A stretch of DNA of 6,168 nucleotides, from contig PQAI01000151.1 in NCBI GenBank assembly GCA_003105245.1, forward strand, positions 7,354 through 13,521, in the 5' to 3' direction. The notes beneath the pieces were generated by a model that was not told the origin of the DNA, made no database searches, and worked only from the letters and a program-made list of their open reading frames with translations. Below are positions 1 through 5,985 of the stretch, piece after piece. The number at the start of each line of letters is the position of its first letter. Position 1 is the stretch's first letter. Made by a program: the position numbers and the translations under genes. The stretch comes from Betaproteobacteria bacterium. GTDB taxonomy: Bacteria > Pseudomonadota > Gammaproteobacteria > Burkholderiales > Usitatibacteraceae.

Positions 1-927
1 GAAGGCGGGGGACTTGAAGGCGAGGATGCCCGCGACCGTCGCGGCGGCGCCGGCCACCAGCATCACCAGGAGAGCGCGCCGGCCGCCCGCGCCCAGGGCG
101 GGGTGGCGAAGGGCGGCGAGGACGATGGCGCCGACGGCCCCCATGGCCCCGCTCTCCGTCGGGGTCGCGAGTCCCAGCAGGAGCGTTCCCAGCACGAGGA
201 AGATGAGCACCGCCGACGGGACGATCCCCCAGAGGCACTTCACGACCAGCGCGCGGCCGTGGAGCGTGCGGTCCTCCCGCGGCACCGCCGGCAGCCAGTC
301 GGGCTTCACGATCGTGAGCGCGAAGGTGTAGCCGAGGAACATGAGGATCTGCAGGATCGACGGCCCCCAGGCGCCGAGGTACATGTCCCCCACGCTCTTG
401 CCCAGCTGGTCCGCGAGCACGACGAGGACGAGCGACGGGGGGACGAGCTGGGTGATGGTCCCGGAGGCCGCGAGGACCCCCGTGGCGTACTTCATGTTGT
501 ACTTGTACTTGATCATCACCGGCAGCGAGATGAGCGCCATGGCGATCACCTGCGCGGCCACGGTGCCGGTGATGGCACCGAGGATGAATCCCACGAGGAT
601 CACCGAGTAGCCCAGCCCCCCGCGCACCGGGCCGAAGAGCTGGCCCATGGAATCGAGCATGTCCTCCGCGAGGCCGCACTTCTCCAGGATCGCTCCCATG
701 AAGGTGAAGAACGGGATGGCGAGGAGGAGGTCGTTGGCGAGGATGGAGCCGAATATCCGGCCCGGGATGGCCTGCAGGAACGCCGGCTCGAAGAAGCCCA
801 GCTCGACGGACACGAAGCCGAAGAGCAGCCCCAGCGCGGAGAGCGTGAAGGCGACCGGGTAGCCGATCAGCATGAAGACCACGAGCCCGGCGAACATCAG
901 GGGCGGCATCCACTCCAGCGGGATCAC
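1..927 (-). CDS. dctM: TRAP transporter large permease subunit (DctM type), partial at the left edge
   Basis: This is the large integral-membrane subunit of a tripartite ATP-independent periplasmic transporter, which carries an organic acid or similar solute across the inner membrane using an ion gradient. I translated it by hand from a GTG at 925-927. It stays open for 309 codons to base 1, so the C-terminal part lies outside; full family members are usually about 425 residues or longer. The protein is strongly hydrophobic with many membrane segments. Family-like stretches are AIPFFTFMGAILEKCGLAED, GAITGTVAAQVIAMALISLP, ASGTITQLVPPSLVLVVLAD followed by SVGDMYLGA, and ATPTESGAMGAVGA. This pattern fits the DctM branch often annotated as mannitol/chloroaromatic type, but the substrate cannot be read from sequence. 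The GTG overlaps the upstream dctQ stop in a GTGA arrangement, so the two are almost certainly translationally coupled. The symbol is a family name, not a substrate claim. Confidence 0.93.
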   Translation of the reverse strand, partial: MIPLEWMPPLMFAGLVVFMLIGYPVAFTLSALGLLFGFVSVELGFFEPAFLQAIPGRIFGSILANDLLLAIPFFTFMGAILEKCGLAEDMLDSMGQLFGPVRGGLGYSVILVGFILGAITGTVAAQVIAMALISLPVMIKYKYNMKYATGVLAASGTITQLVPPSLVLVVLADQLGKSVGDMYLGAWGPSILQILMFLGYTFALTIVKPDWLPAVPREDRTLHGRALVVKCLWGIVPSAVLIFLVLGTLLLGLATPTESGAMGAVGAIVLAALRHPALGAGGRRALLVMLVAGAAATVAGILAFKSPAF

Positions 928-1463
928 TGCAGGGGCCTTTCGTAGCGGCTGTCGAAGCGCACGTCGCCGCGCAGCGCCGCGGCCCGCTTGATGATCTCGG
1001 AGACCCCCTGGAGCGCGACCAGCACGAAGCCGGCCGGCAGGAGCAGCTTCACCGGCCAGCGCAGGAGCCCGCCCGCGTTGGTGCTCATCTCCTGGATCGA
1101 CCAGGACTGCAGGAAGAACGGCCACGAAAGCCACGCGATGACGAGCATCGAGGGCACGAGGAAGAGGGCCGTCCCCGCGAGGTCGAGCCACTCGCGCCCG
1201 CGCTCCGGCAGGAGCATGTACGTGATGTCGACGCGCACGTGCTCGTTCAGGCGCAGCGTCTGCGAGGCGCCCAGCATCACCACCCCGGCGAAGAGGTACC
1301 ACTGCACCTCCAGCCAGGCGTTCGACGAGAGGTCGAACGCGTAGCGCATCATCGCGTTTCCGGCGCTGATGAGGCAGGCCGCGAGCACCATGCCGTTGGC
1401 CACGGTGCCGAGGCGGTCGTTCATGGCGTCGATGGCCGCGGCGAGCCGCAGCAGGGCGTTCAA
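924..1463 (-). CDS. dctQ: TRAP transporter small permease subunit (DctQ type)
   Basis: This is the small membrane subunit that pairs with DctM in a TRAP transporter. From a TTG at 1461-1463 it gives 179 residues, normal for DctQ. Four membrane segments are visible at about 20-43, 50-70, 92-116 and 136-158. Typical DctQ features include SSNAWLEVQWYLF (46-58), the NEHVRVD loop (73-79) and RWPVKLLLP (135-143). The open frame extends upstream to 1652, but those extra 63 residues are arginine-rich, non-membrane and overlap the start of divergent glyA. The TTG has a GGAG Shine-Dalgarno sequence 7 bases upstream and begins a stretch (NALLRLAAAIDAMNDRLG) that looks like known DctQ N-termini, so I place the start there. 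An internal ATG at residue 14 is a less likely alternative. The gene is first in its unit; no solute-binding protein gene lies upstream, because glyA diverges from it. Confidence 0.9.
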   Translation of the reverse strand: MNALLRLAAAIDAMNDRLGTVANGMVLAACLISAGNAMMRYAFDLSSNAWLEVQWYLFAGVVMLGASQTLRLNEHVRVDITYMLLPERGREWLDLAGTALFLVPSMLVIAWLSWPFFLQSWSIQEMSTNAGGLLRWPVKLLLPAGFVLVALQGVSEIIKRAAALRGDVRFDSRYERPLQ

Positions 1464-1469
1464 GGCGTC

Positions 1470-1475
1470 ACTCCG
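1470..1475 (-). promoter_or_regulatory. Shine-Dalgarno site that sets the dctQ TTG start
   Basis: Read on the minus strand, the sequence is CGGAGT, with its GGAG core (1471-1474) ending 7 bases before TTG at 1463-1461. It is the only good Shine-Dalgarno match near a plausible N-terminus for this gene and is the main reason for choosing a TTG start over the longer open frame. Confidence 0.6.
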
Positions 1476-1504
1476 TGGGTGTCGGCGATCCGGGGATGTC
1501 CCGA

Positions 1505-1534
1505 ACGATAAACGGGCGCGCCGGCGCAAGGCAA
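1505..1534 (-). promoter_or_regulatory. possible sigma70-like promoter for dctQM
   Basis: On the minus strand there is TTGCCT (1534-1529), an 18-base gap, then TATCGT (1510-1505). Each hexamer matches 4 of 6 consensus positions. This is one of the few AT-richer spots between the divergent genes and lies about 40 bases upstream of the dctQ start. The match is weak and could be chance. Confidence 0.28.
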
Positions 1535-1561
1535 TCCGGCGGCCGGGGCCATGGCAGCGCG

Positions 1562-1570
1562 TGCTAGAAT
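1562..1570 (+). promoter_or_regulatory. extended -10 promoter element for glyA
   Basis: TGCTAGAAT contains TG, one base, then TAGAAT, a 5-of-6 match to the -10 consensus with the extended -10 TG. No good -35 hexamer is present 16-18 bases upstream, where the sequence is solid G/C; that is compatible with an extended -10 promoter. It predicts transcription starting near 1576-1578 and a leader of about 48 bases before the glyA ATG. Confidence 0.5.
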
Positions 1571-1598
1571 CCTCCACGCTTTCAATCACTTCCCTTGA

Positions 1599-1620
1599 GG
1601 CCCCGGCCGAGACCGGGCCC
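1599..1620 (+). repeat. GC-rich inverted repeat (hairpin) in the glyA leader
   Basis: GGCCCCGG (1599-1606) pairs with CCGGGCCC (1613-1620) across a 6-base loop, with one C-C mismatch in 8 positions. It ends 4 bases before the glyA ATG, where a Shine-Dalgarno sequence would normally sit. In DNA this rich in G and C some hairpins arise by chance, so a function is inference only. Confidence 0.45.
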
Positions 1621-1624
1621 GCCC

Positions 1625-2899
1625 ATGTTCGCCGACACGCACACCCTCGCATCCGTCGATCCCGAGATCTGGCAGGCCATCCGCGACGAGTACCGCCGCC
1701 AGGAAGACGGCCTCGAGCTCATCGCCTCCGAGAACTACGCGAGCCCCGCGGTCCTCGCGGCGCAGGGCACGGTCCTCACCAACAAGTACGCCGAGGGCTA
1801 CCCCGGCAAGCGCTACTACGGCGGCTGCGAGTTCGTCGACGTGGCGGAAAGCCTCGCCATCGAGCGCGTGAAGAAGCTCTTCGGCGCGCAGTACGCCAAC
1901 GTGCAGCCGCACTCCGGCTCGCAGGCGAACCAGGCCGTCTACATGGCGATGCTCAAGCCGGGCGACACGATCCTCGGGATGTCGCTCGCGCACGGCGGCC
2001 ACCTCACGCACGGCGCGGCCGTGAACCTCTCCGGCAAGCTCTACAACTCCGTGGCCTACGGGCTGAGCGAGGTCGAGGAGATCGACTACGACCAGGTGCG
2101 CGACCTCGCGCGCGAGTTCAACCCGCGCATGATCGTCGCCGGCGCCTCGGCCTACGCCCTGCGAGCGGACTGGGAGCGCTTCCGCGACATCGCCGACGAG
2201 GTGGGCGCGATGCTCATGGTCGACATGGCCCACTACGCCGGCCTGGTCGCCGCGGGCCTGTATCCCAGCCCGGTGGGCATCGCCGACTTCGTGACCAGCA
2301 CCACGCACAAGACGCTCCGCGGCCCGCGCGGCGGGATCATCCTGGCGGCCGCCGAGCACGAGAAGGCGCTCAACTCCGCGATCTTCCCCTCCATCCAGGG
2401 CGGGCCCCTCATGCACGTGATCGCCGCCAAGGCGGTCGCGTTCAAGGAGGCGCTCGAGCCCGCCTTCAAGTCCTACCAGGCGCAGGTGCTCGCCAACGCG
2501 AGGCGGATGGCCGAGACGCTCACGCAGCGCGGCCTTCGCATCGTCTCGGGGCGCACCGAGAGCCACCTTTTCCTCGTCGACCTGCGCGCCAAGAAGGTCA
2601 CCGGCAAGGACGCGGAGGCCGCGCTCGGCAAGGCGCACATCACGGTCAACAAGAACGCGATCCCCAACGACCCGGAGAAGCCCTTCGTCACCAGCGGCAT
2701 CCGCGTGGGCTCGCCCGCGATGACCACCCGCGGCCTGCGCGAGGCCGAGGCCGGGGATGTCGCGAACCTCATCGCCGACGCGCTCGAGGCCCACGCCGAC
2801 GACGCGAAGCTCTCCGCCGTGCGCGCGAAGGTCAACGCGCTCTGCGCGAAGTTCCCGGTCTACGGCCCCGCGATGCGGGCCACCTACGGCCTGGCCTGA
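1625..2899 (+). CDS. glyA: serine hydroxymethyltransferase
   Basis: This cytoplasmic PLP enzyme interconverts serine plus tetrahydrofolate with glycine plus 5,10-methylene-tetrahydrofolate, the main one-carbon source for thymidylate, purines and methionine. It has 424 residues (E. coli GlyA has 417) and the first half keeps E. coli numbering: Y55 and E57 in [19 protein letters not shown]65, H126 stacking on PLP, D200 and H203 in VDMAHYAGL, and the Schiff-base lysine K229 in [13 protein letters not shown]360 in [15 protein letters not shown] is the expected carboxylate-binding arginine. Nothing essential is missing. The ATG at 1625 gives a family-like N-terminus ([16 protein letters not shown]). 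An in-frame TTG at 1595 would add ten Arg/Pro-rich residues and has no Shine-Dalgarno support. No strong Shine-Dalgarno precedes the ATG either. It is the first gene of the cluster, 21 bases before nrdR. Confidence 0.98.
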   Translation: MFADTHTLASVDPEIWQAIRDEYRRQEDGLELIASENYASPAVLAAQGTVLTNKYAEGYPGKRYYGGCEFVDVAESLAIERVKKLFGAQYANVQPHSGSQANQAVYMAMLKPGDTILGMSLAHGGHLTHGAAVNLSGKLYNSVAYGLSEVEEIDYDQVRDLAREFNPRMIVAGASAYALRADWERFRDIADEVGAMLMVDMAHYAGLVAAGLYPSPVGIADFVTSTTHKTLRGPRGGIILAAAEHEKALNSAIFPSIQGGPLMHVIAAKAVAFKEALEPAFKSYQAQVLANARRMAETLTQRGLRIVSGRTESHLFLVDLRAKKVTGKDAEAALGKAHITVNKNAIPNDPEKPFVTSGIRVGSPAMTTRGLREAEAGDVANLIADALEAHADDAKLSAVRAKVNALCAKFPVYGPAMRATYGLA

Positions 2900-2909
2900 G
2901 GACGGCGCC

Positions 2910-2915
2910 GGAGGA
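2910..2915 (+). promoter_or_regulatory. Shine-Dalgarno site of nrdR
   Basis: GGAGGA lies 5 bases before the nrdR ATG. It is the strongest ribosome binding site on the plus strand of this cluster and contrasts with the poor site of glyA. Confidence 0.6.
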
Positions 2916-2920
2916 CCCCG

Positions 2921-3373
2921 ATGAAATGCCCCTTCTGCGGCGCCGAGGACACCCAGGTGATCGACTCGCGCGTGAGCGAGGAGGGCGACTCCATCCGCCG
3001 CCGCCGCCGCTGCCAGGTCTGCGCCAAGCGCTTCACGACCTACGAGACGGCGGAGCTGCGGATGCCGCAGATCGTGAAGGGCAACGGCCAGCGCGAGGAT
3101 TTCTCCTCGACCAAGCTGCGCACCGGCTTCCAGCGCGCGCTGCACAAGCGCCCGGTGACCACGGAGCTCGTGGACGCCGCCATCACGCGCATCGAGCAGA
3201 AGCTCCTCGCCCTGGGCGAGCGCGAGGTCGACTCGCGGCGCCTGGGCGAGATGGTGATGGAGGAACTGCGCAAGCTCGACAAGGTGGCCTACATCCGCTT
3301 CGCCTCGGTCTATCGCAGCTTCTCGGACGTCGACGATTTCCGCGACGCGATCCGCGAGGTGCGGGACAAGTAG
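2921..3373 (+). CDS. nrdR: transcriptional repressor NrdR
   Basis: NrdR is a zinc-finger, ATP-cone repressor that senses ATP/dATP and shuts down ribonucleotide reductase (nrd) operons by binding NrdR boxes. The 150-residue length is typical. The N-terminal zinc ribbon has C3/C6 (CPFC) and C31/C34 (CQVC), with the conserved VIDSR and a basic RRRRR run at 26-30, followed by KRFTTYE. The ATP-cone follows from about residue 49 to 139 ([35 protein letters not shown]). The start is clear: ATG with GGAGGA 5 bases before it. It lies 21 bases after glyA and 1 base before ribD, an order common in proteobacteria. No nrd gene is present in the window, so its targets are elsewhere. Confidence 0.98.
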   Translation: MKCPFCGAEDTQVIDSRVSEEGDSIRRRRRCQVCAKRFTTYETAELRMPQIVKGNGQREDFSSTKLRTGFQRALHKRPVTTELVDAAITRIEQKLLALGEREVDSRRLGEMVMEELRKLDKVAYIRFASVYRSFSDVDDFRDAIREVRDK

Positions 3374-3374
3374 G

Positions 3375-4466
3375 GTGAGCTTCTCCGCCGAGGACCATGC
3401 CCTGATGGCCCGCGCGCTCGCGCTCGCCGAGCGCGGGCGCGAGACGGCCACGCCCAACCCGAACGTGGGCTGCGTGATCGCCCGCGGCGGGCGGATCCTC
3501 GGCGAGGGCTGGCACGCGCGCGCCGGGGAGCCGCACGCCGAGGCCATGGCGCTCGCCGCCTGCGGCGAAGGCGCCGAGGGCGCTACTGTGTACCTCACGC
3601 TCGAGCCCTGCAGCCACCATGGCCGCACGCCTCCCTGCGCCGACGCTCTCGTCGCCGCGCGGGTCGGCCGCGTCGTGGCCTCGCTCGAGGATCCCAATCT
3701 CCTAGTAAAGGGCAAGGGCTTCGATCGCCTGCGCTCGGCCGGCATCCGGGTCGAGACGGGGCTCCTCGCCGCCCAGGCCCGCGAGGCCCACCTCGGATTC
3801 CTCTCGCGCATGGAGCGCGGCCGGCCGTGGCTTCGGCTCAAGTGCGCCGCCTCGCTCGACGGGCGCGTGGCGCTCGCCAACGGCGAGAGCCGGTGGATCA
3901 CCGGCGAGGCGGCGCGGCGCGACGTGCACGCGCTTCGGGCACGCTCCTGCGCCATGCTCACCGGCATCGGCACCGTGCTGCGCGACGACCCGCAGCTCAC
4001 GGTCCGGCACGTGCCGTGCTCGCGCCAGCCGCGGCGCGTCGTGATCGACAGCCGGCTGGAGCTCCCGCCCGGCGCGAGGATCCTCGCCGGCGAGCCGCCC
4101 CTCGTGCTCACCGTGAGCGAGGATCGCGCCCGGCGGCAGGCGCTCGAGGCGCGCGGCGCCGAGGTGGTGACGGTGCCCGCCGAGGGCGCGAAGACCGACC
4201 TCGCCGCGGTGGCGCGCCTGCTCGCCGAGCGCGGCTTCAACGAGGTGACGGTCGAGACGGGGGCGAAGCTGAACGGCGCGCTCCTTCGCGCGGGCGTGGT
4301 CGACGAGATCGTGCTCTATCTCGCGCCCCTGCTGATGGGGGACGCGGCCCAGGGACTTTTCGCCCTTCCCGGATTCGAGGCGCTCGGCGAGGCGCCGCGG
4401 CTGCGCTGGATCGACCGGCGCTGCGTCGGCGCCGACGTGCGCGTCACCGCCAGACTGGAGACCTGA
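3375..4466 (+). CDS. ribD: bifunctional diaminohydroxyphosphoribosylaminopyrimidine deaminase / 5-amino-6-(5-phosphoribosylamino)uracil reductase
   Basis: RibD performs two successive steps of riboflavin synthesis in the cytoplasm: zinc-dependent deamination of the pyrimidine made by GTP cyclohydrolase II, then NADPH-dependent reduction of the ribose side chain. It has 363 residues (E. coli 367). The N-terminal deaminase domain (about 1-145) has PNPNVGCVI, the zinc and catalytic residues H54 and E56 in HAEA, and C79/C88 in PCSHHGRTPPC. The reductase domain (about 150-360) has KCAASLDGRVA, SRWITGEAARRDVHALRA, GIGTVLRDDPQLTVR and VVDEIVLYLAPLLMG. It starts at GTG one base after the nrdR stop, giving the family-like FSAEDHALMARALALAERG; the next ATG (residue 11) would cut into the first helix. 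Small departures from the usual pattern are DPNLLV where DPNP is normal and HLGF where N-x-GF is normal. Both domains look intact. Confidence 0.97.
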   Translation: MSFSAEDHALMARALALAERGRETATPNPNVGCVIARGGRILGEGWHARAGEPHAEAMALAACGEGAEGATVYLTLEPCSHHGRTPPCADALVAARVGRVVASLEDPNLLVKGKGFDRLRSAGIRVETGLLAAQAREAHLGFLSRMERGRPWLRLKCAASLDGRVALANGESRWITGEAARRDVHALRARSCAMLTGIGTVLRDDPQLTVRHVPCSRQPRRVVIDSRLELPPGARILAGEPPLVLTVSEDRARRQALEARGAEVVTVPAEGAKTDLAAVARLLAERGFNEVTVETGAKLNGALLRAGVVDEIVLYLAPLLMGDAAQGLFALPGFEALGEAPRLRWIDRRCVGADVRVTARLET

Positions 4467-4469
4467 GAC

Positions 4470-5060
4470 ATGTTCACCGGCATCGTGACGGCCGTCGGCC
4501 GCATCGCTTCCGCCCGGCCGCACGGCGACGGCCTGCGCCTTCGCATCGACGCGCCCGGCTTCGGCATGGACGACGTCGCCCTCGGCGACTCGATCGCGCT
4601 GCAGGGGGTGTGCCACACGGTGGTGGCGAAGGATGCCGCCGGCTTCGACGTGGACACCTCCGCCGCCACGCTCGCCGTCACCACGGGGCTCGCGGAAGGG
4701 CGCGAGGTGAACCTCGAGAAGTCGCTCACCCTGGCCGACCGGCTGGGCGGGCACCTCGTGAGCGGGCACGTGGACGGCGTGGGCACCGTCACCGCCTTCG
4801 AGGACCTGGGCGGGAGCTGGCGCCTGGAGATCGAGATGCCCGCGGAGCTGGCGCGCTACGTGGCGCGCAAGGGCTCGATCGCCGTCGACGGCGTGAGCCT
4901 CACGGTCAACTCGGTGGCGGGGAGGCGCTTCGAGGTGAACATCATCCCGCACACCCGCGCGGTCACCACGATGCGCCGGCTCGCGGCCGGGGCGGCGGTG
5001 AACCTCGAGGTCGACATGACCGCGAGGTACCTCGAGCGCCTGGTGGGCGAGCGCGGCTAG
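4470..5060 (+). CDS. ribE: riboflavin synthase, alpha chain
   Basis: This enzyme dismutates two molecules of 6,7-dimethyl-8-ribityllumazine to riboflavin and a pyrimidine that is recycled, the last step of the pathway. The 196-residue protein has the two expected lumazine-binding barrels: about 1-97, beginning MFTGIVTAVGR, and about 98-190, containing GHVDGVGTV, VDGVSLTVNSV and IIPHTRAVTTM. C48, an active-site residue in the E. coli enzyme, is kept in LQGVCHTV; H49 replaces the more usual Leu/Met. GGHLVSGHVDG and VNLEKSL read like betaproteobacterial homologues. The ATG lies 3 bases after the ribD stop, with GGAG 9 bases upstream inside ribD, so the two are likely co-translated. It is called ribC or ribE depending on the naming scheme. 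It ends the cluster: a convergent gene begins 13 bases on, so ribBA and ribH are not adjacent. Confidence 0.97.
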   Translation: MFTGIVTAVGRIASARPHGDGLRLRIDAPGFGMDDVALGDSIALQGVCHTVVAKDAAGFDVDTSAATLAVTTGLAEGREVNLEKSLTLADRLGGHLVSGHVDGVGTVTAFEDLGGSWRLEIEMPAELARYVARKGSIAVDGVSLTVNSVAGRRFEVNIIPHTRAVTTMRRLAAGAAVNLEVDMTARYLERLVGERG

Positions 5061-5070
5061 GCCGCGCCCG
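5048..5070. terminator. perfect inverted repeat over the ribE stop codon, possible bidirectional terminator
   Basis: GCGCGGC (5051-5057) and GCCGCGC (5061-5067) form a perfect 7-base-pair stem with the ribE stop codon TAG as the 3-base loop. After one mismatch, two more outer pairs (5048-5049 with 5069-5070) can form. It sits exactly between two converging genes, where a shared terminator is expected. There is no T-tract on either side, so it is not a classical intrinsic terminator, and GC-rich sequence makes such stems easier to find by chance. Confidence 0.35.
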
Positions 5071-5073
5071 GCC

Positions 5074-5820
5074 TCAGTTCAGCTTCTCCTGGAACCGGAC
5101 CTCGGCTTCCTGCTTCGCGCCCGGCTTCTTCACGCGTACGAGGAAGTTGTAGTTCGCCTTGGGCGCCAGGCGCACGTAGGCGCCGTAGCTCGTCTGGCCG
5201 GCGACGGTCGCGGCTTCGAGCGTCGCCTTCTGCCCGCCCATCCCCAGCTGCTGGTACTCGAGCTCCACGGTGGCGCCCGTGACCTGGGCCTGGCTCGCCG
5301 CGTCGAACACGGAGACGTTGATGTGGTGGTAGCCGCTCCCCGAGGGGATGCCGCCGTGCATCTTCGCCTCGGGGGATCCCGCGGGATAGGCGCGCATCTG
5401 CTCGGCGCTCATGCGGCCGAGGTAGACGTCCAGGCCGCCCGCGCTCGCCTTGTGCAGGCCGACGGCGACGGGAGCGGCGGCCGAAGCCTTCACGGGCGGC
5501 TTGGTGGCCCCGGTGGGATCGAAGAGATAGAGCACCGCGCCGCGCAGCTCGCCGTCCGTGAGGTCCGCCTTGCCGCCGCGCGGCGGCATCCCGCCGTGGC
5601 CGCGGATGGCCGACAGGACCAGGGCGTCGACGCCCTTGTTGAAGCGCGGGGCCCACGCGGCCTTGTCGCCGGGCTTGGGCGCTCCGGAGGTGCCGGCCTC
5701 GTGGCAGCGCCCGCACTGGGACTTCACCACGTCGGCGGGGGCGCGATCGGCGGCGAGCGCGGCGGGAACGGCTACGGCCGCCGCGAAACCGGCGACGGCG
5801 AGGAAAAGCTTCCTGTCCAT
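5074..5820 (-). CDS. secreted cytochrome c5-like protein with an unrecognised C-terminal domain
   Basis: The product is a 248-residue exported haem protein, probably a periplasmic electron carrier or sensor. A signal peptide covers about 1-24 (K4 charge, hydrophobic 5-18, AALAA cleavage area). Residues 30-100 form one c-type cytochrome domain: haem-binding CGRCH at 36-40, AWAPRFNKGVDALV, and axial M78 in GGMPPRGGK, a cytochrome c5-like arrangement. An Ala/Pro/Lys-rich linker (about 103-121) follows. Residues 128-248 are a second domain I cannot name: DVYLG, a His/Met cluster (M154, H155, H165, H166 in MHGG and GYHHINVSVFD) and alternating strands ending SYGAYVRLAP, NYNFLVRVKKPG and EAEVRFQE. 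It looks like an all-beta sandwich, perhaps metal-binding; that is inference. The ATG at 5818-5820 has a strong AGGAGGAGG Shine-Dalgarno. It is transcribed alone, convergent with ribE and divergent from the gene at 5986. Confidence 0.88.
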   Translation of the reverse strand: MDRKLFLAVAGFAAAVAVPAALAADRAPADVVKSQCGRCHEAGTSGAPKPGDKAAWAPRFNKGVDALVLSAIRGHGGMPPRGGKADLTDGELRGAVLYLFDPTGATKPPVKASAAAPVAVGLHKASAGGLDVYLGRMSAEQMRAYPAGSPEAKMHGGIPSGSGYHHINVSVFDAASQAQVTGATVELEYQQLGMGGQKATLEAATVAGQTSYGAYVRLAPKANYNFLVRVKKPGAKQEAEVRFQEKLN

Positions 5821-5839
5821 GGGACCTCCTCCTGGCGAA

Positions 5840-5862
5840 TTTCCGGGTCTTGTTCCCCGAAA
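5840..5862. repeat. imperfect inverted repeat upstream of the cytochrome gene
   Basis: TTTCCGGG (5840-5847) and CCCCGAAA (5855-5862) are inverted copies with one mismatch in 8, separated by 7 bases. The element lies 20 bases upstream of the cytochrome ATG, just beyond its Shine-Dalgarno site. It could be a leader hairpin or an operator for a dimeric regulator; the sequence alone does not decide. Confidence 0.4.
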
Positions 5863-5888
5863 GAGACACCTTACGCCCGATGGGACCT

Positions 5889-5902
5889 TTGACCTAGGGC
5901 AA
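5889..5902. promoter_or_regulatory. possible FNR/CRP-family binding site in the divergent region
   Basis: TTGACCTAGGGCAA is a 14-base palindrome with one mismatch among its seven pairs. The outer TTG-N8-CAA spacing is that of the FNR/Anr/Dnr consensus (TTGAT-N4-ATCAA); one half (TTGAC) matches 4 of 5 and the other (GGCAA) 3 of 5. It lies about 70 bases from the cytochrome start and about 84 bases from the start at 5986, so it could serve either gene. I could not place a convincing -10 at the usual class II distance on either side. The same TTGACC could also be a -35 element for the plus-strand gene. Confidence 0.35.
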
Positions 5903-5985
5903 CCACGCGGGAGAAAACGCCTCCGGCTGCCGCCGCCGCGGGACCGCCGGGCGCAGAATGGACCATCCCACGAACGAGAGCTGCG

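Noticed and set aside
103..945. A 280-residue plus-strand open frame rich in Glu, His and Arg
   Set aside because: It is the complement of the dctM gene, whose translation shows clear TRAP permease motifs; the charged composition is typical of the mirror of a membrane protein.
1552..1564. A sigma54-like TGGC...GC pair upstream of glyA
   Set aside because: The spacing between the GG and GC elements is two bases too short for a sigma54 promoter; the extended -10 reading fits better.
1464..1624. A riboswitch (glycine, folate or FMN) before glyA
   Set aside because: The predicted leader is only about 48 bases and shows a single short stem, too small for these riboswitch classes.
1369..3378. A 669-residue plus-strand open frame overlapping glyA and nrdR
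   Set aside because: It is an out-of-frame shadow, rich in Arg and Pro, starting inside the opposite-strand dctQ gene and lacking a ribosome site.
1586..4240. An 884-residue open frame on the minus strand opposite glyA, nrdR and ribD
   Set aside because: It is a mirror frame caused by high G+C at third codon positions. Its sequence is Arg/Ala/Leu-rich with no family signal, while three intact conserved genes occupy the plus strand.
3827..5152. A 441-residue plus-strand frame across ribD, ribE and the intergenic gap
   Set aside because: It is out of frame with both rib genes, which have conserved active sites and proper starts; low-complexity Arg/Ala composition.
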